From positions 167,304 through 227,118 of the forward strand of contig JAMYWO010000034.1 in NCBI GenBank assembly GCA_024220525.1: DNA of 59,815 nt, written 5' to 3'. The position numbers and the translations under genes were made by a program. Below the pieces are notes generated by a model that was given only the letters and a program-made list of their open reading frames with translations, did not search any database and had not been told where the DNA came from. Origin of the DNA: Cochliopodium minus. Taxonomy: Eukaryota > Discosea > Himatismenida > Cochliopodiidae. This document shows positions 57,601 to 59,815 of the stretch, piece after piece (position 1 is the first letter of the stretch; every line of letters starts with the position of its first letter).

Positions 57601-59815
57601 TTTTTTTCCATTTTTTTTGAACTTTTTTTTATATTTTTTTTAAATTTTTGTTTTAAAGTGGATCATTTTTTTGCTTTACACCAGACAACAGATTCATTTT
57701 GAAAACGATTCCCAAATCAGAGTCCAAAGTTCTCTTCGACATACTCCTCAAGTACTACAAACACATGAGATCGCATCCCCACAGTCTCATCGTAAGAATC
57801 ACTTCCTTGATTTCCGTTCAAGTTCAGCACGGTAAAAAAACAAAATAAAATGAAATTATGACAATAAATAAATAAAATTGGAGTAAATTTAATTGAAAAA
57901 ATAAAATATTATTATTTAAAGCAAATTAAATATTTATTTAAAGCAAATTAAAAATTTATTTAAAGCAAATTAAATATTTAATTAAAAAAAATTAAAAAAC
58001 TTGAATAATGAGAATTATTGTTTCATTTTTTATTTATCAATTTAAAAATCAAAAGGTGTTGAAATTTGTGTCATTGTGATGCAAAACTCTTTGAATACAA
58101 AATTGCAAATACATGAAAGGCAAATATTTTTTTTTCTTTAATAAAATTCTTAAATTATTTCGTTTTATTTTTAATTTATTTTTATTTTATTTTTATAATT
58201 TAATTTAATATATTTTTTTTTTGAAAGGTATGACTTAAAGGGGTCGTGGGTTAGGAGGTTGGTTGGAGAAAAATTCATGAAGAACCCTTCCAAGATTCAG
58301 GGCATGGACACTGATCTCAAAAACATGAAAAGAAGTTTGAAACTTGACCACAAAAAAAAGGAGCTCTTTTGCACCAACGTCAGAGATGATGCAAACGTAA
58401 ATTATAAAAAAAAAAGTTCAAAAAAAAATTTTCAAAAGCAAATATTTTTGAAATATTAATTAAAATTAGGAAAATTAGAAAAAGAAATAATTTATTAATA
58501 TTAAAATCTGATTAAATTAAAATTATTAAAAATATTCAAAATTAAAATTAAAAATATTCTTTTAAAAACAAAAAATAAATTACTTTTTTTTAAATAAAAT
58601 TCAATTAAATTAAAAAGATCATTTTTTTAATGTCACTAAAGTTTTAAAAATTTAAAAATTTTATTTTTAAAAACAAAAATAAATTACTTTTTTTAATAAT
58701 TTTAATTTTTTTTTTTTCTTTCAGTTTTTAAAGTCGGTGGGCATTTTGGACTATTCATTGTTGCTTGGTTTTCATTTTTGTGAAAGAGACAAAGTTGAAG
58801 AAGAGACAGACAATGAAAAGACAGGGGACACCATAGAAAATAACAAAAACTTTCCAAAAAACCCCGCCAAAAAAATCAAAAAAGGAAAAACAAAGAAAGG
58901 TGTCAAAATCAACTTGGAGGATCATGGTGATAAGGAGGATCTCGAGGAAGACGACGAAGGTGAAGATGAAGAAACAGAAGAAGGTAATTAAAAAATTATT
59001 TTTTATTTAAAATTTTTTCTGTTTTTTTTTTTGTATATTTTTTTTCATTTTTTTTGCATTTTTTTTGCATTCATTTTTTTTTTGGTAATTTTGTTCATCA
59101 TTTTTTTCATTTCATTTAGAAATTAAATTTTATTTTTTCTAATTTTGGATTTTTTATTGTTTTTTTTGTTATATTCGTATTTTATTTACAAATTGGTTTT
59201 TTTTAATCTTAATAACTAACTTATAATAATTTTTAAATTCATTTTTAATTTTTAAACAAGTGAATAATTGTTTTTTTTTGATCCAAATTTCCATAAATTT
59301 AATTAATTTTTTGTTTTAGAAATTTTTTTAAATTCCAAATTATTATTTAAAAAATTTGTTAAAATAAAAAATTTTAAATGTTTTTTTTTTAATTCATTTA
59401 ATTAATTTTGATCCAGAAAACCAAGATACTCAAAACCAACAATCAACAGAAAAGTTTTCTCTGATAAATTCGGTCACGGAACACAACACTGATCTTCAAA
59501 ACAGAATAGAGAACTACTCCAAAAACGCAGAAATAAATGAGAAGATCGTCATACAGACTCTCAGTGATACTCCCACTTCCGACAAGTTTCCTGAAGTGAT
59601 CATCGACATCAACAAAAAATCTTCTCCTTTTCAAACCAAAAAAAATAATATAAAAAACAGAAAAAGTAAAATTTTATTTCTTTTTCATTATTTATTTTTT
59701 ATTTTTTATTTTTTATTTTTTTATTTTTTATTTGTAAATTTTTATTTTATTATTTTATTATTTTTTATTTTTTATTTTTTATTTTTTATTTTTTATTTTT
59801 TATTTTTTATTTTTT
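54632..59815 (+). CDS. 7TM receptor fused to a phosphatidylinositol-phosphate kinase (GPCR-PIPK), 3' end outside window
   Basis: Start ATG 54632 (MDPVDE), spliced to EYYNHVLRLLYIIFC. Seven hydrophobic segments follow in separate exons, including IFGSLLMISTYLMM, PIHLVFFLGLTDFIFSAKN, LCTLFAVINQFFG, LYVWVISSTTVAVM, LLFSLPLLFYYALAVTSLIY, MAIFISLFLLTWVG and PLIFIDCIGISLQGFANA. Then comes a PIPK domain: SGSFFCFTPDNRFILKTI (Gly loop and Lys), YDLKGS, and GILDYSLLLGFH. A long acidic insert begins at about 58785. The window ends before the IID motif and C-terminus. Such fusions are known as RpkA in Dictyostelium and GPCR-PIPKs in oomycetes; they are thought to couple an external signal directly to PIP2 synthesis. 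The kinase motifs seen are intact. Introns are mostly T6A-rich. Confidence 0.88.
57915..57985. repeat. Short tandem repeat (AAAGCAAATTAAA..TTTATTT) in an intron
   Basis: Three imperfect units of about 24 bases, each with AAAGCAAATTAAA, inside an intron of the receptor-kinase gene. Likely slippage. Confidence 0.7.
59697..59815. repeat. T6A repeat at the window end
   Basis: Tandem TTTTTTA/TATTTTT units run to the last base, in an intron of the receptor-kinase gene. The same repeat type flanks the single-N joins at 2134 and 18582, so the window probably ends where assembly failed. Confidence 0.8.

Noticed and set aside
59697-59815. Telomeric repeat at the window end
   Set aside because: The unit is TTTTTTA without any G, the same tract occurs inside many introns, and the gene continues past it.
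1-59815. tRNA or rRNA genes
   Set aside because: I scanned intergenic regions for GC-richer cloverleaf-like patches and conserved rRNA words and found none; the only GC-rich non-coding patch is the MITE-like element.

Overview
The window is nuclear DNA of a free-living-type protist with a very AT-rich, intron-dense genome. Genes are split into short exons by mostly canonical GT-AG introns. Non-coding DNA is dominated by poly-A/T and by a degenerate T6A (TTTTTTA / TAAAAAA) repeat. Stops include TAA, TAG and TGA, so the code looks standard. The gene set (GPCR-PIP-kinase fusion, SIN1 of TORC2, many Ras/Rab-like GTPases, ankyrin proteins, a cysteine-rich multi-pass receptor) fits an amoeboid or amoeboflagellate eukaryote such as an amoebozoan, heterolobosean or anaeramoebid. 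The lineage is inference and cannot be fixed from this sequence. Two 100-base N gaps (10333-10432, 33620-33719) and two single-N joins (2134, 18582) break the assembly; both single-N joins lie inside T6A-type repeats.

Layout, left to right. 1-2133: partial ankyrin-type gene (+). 2238-3069: orphan C-terminus of a PIP-kinase (+), right after a single-N join. 3175-4511: START-domain gene (-). 4877-9412: tandem array of four Ras/Rab-like GTPases (+) with degenerate G-motifs, a shared unrecognised C-terminal domain and CaaX ends, plus a dead relic between copies 2 and 3. 9618-10562: unknown gene cut by a gap. 10751-12756: RBBP6/Mpe1-type mRNA 3'-end processing factor (-). 13362-14887 and 15057-16613: tandem SWIM + PHD zinc-finger genes (+). 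17076-18110: triple-SAM protein (+). 18600-19995 and 20156-24179: a truncated and a full copy of a GSAP/pigeon-like gene (-). 24532-25801: F-box-like + RING gene (+). 25856-27536: queuosine-nucleotide N-glycosidase QNG1 (+). 27844-35293: very large cysteine-rich membrane receptor with a MITE-like element in one intron (+). 35482-38100: SIN1 (+). 38216-40864: ankyrin gene (-). 41125-45269: WDR70 (+). 45434-46943: a decayed and an intact secreted dirigent/AOC-barrel-like gene (-). 47466-49713: UBXD8/FAF2-like UBA-UAS-UBX protein (-). 50075-50734: Rab GTPase with two frame breaks (-). 51575-52225: SPKK-rich basic protein (+). 52743-54412: CAMK-type kinase with an N-myristoylation signal (+). 54632-window end: 7TM receptor fused to a phosphatidylinositol-phosphate kinase (+), cut by the window edge.

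Themes. Several genes belong to one signalling sphere: phosphoinositide production by receptor-linked kinases, Ras-like GTPases, the Ras-binding TORC2 subunit SIN1, a START lipid-transfer protein and a CAMK. No operon logic applies. The most novel element is the array of atypical GTPases at 4.9-9.4 kb. Repeated one-base frame inconsistencies, several of them a G missing from a short G-run, occur in three of these GTPases, QNG1, WDR70 and the Rab at 50 kb. They are either assembly errors, decay, or unusual splice boundaries; the distinction needs reads or RNA.
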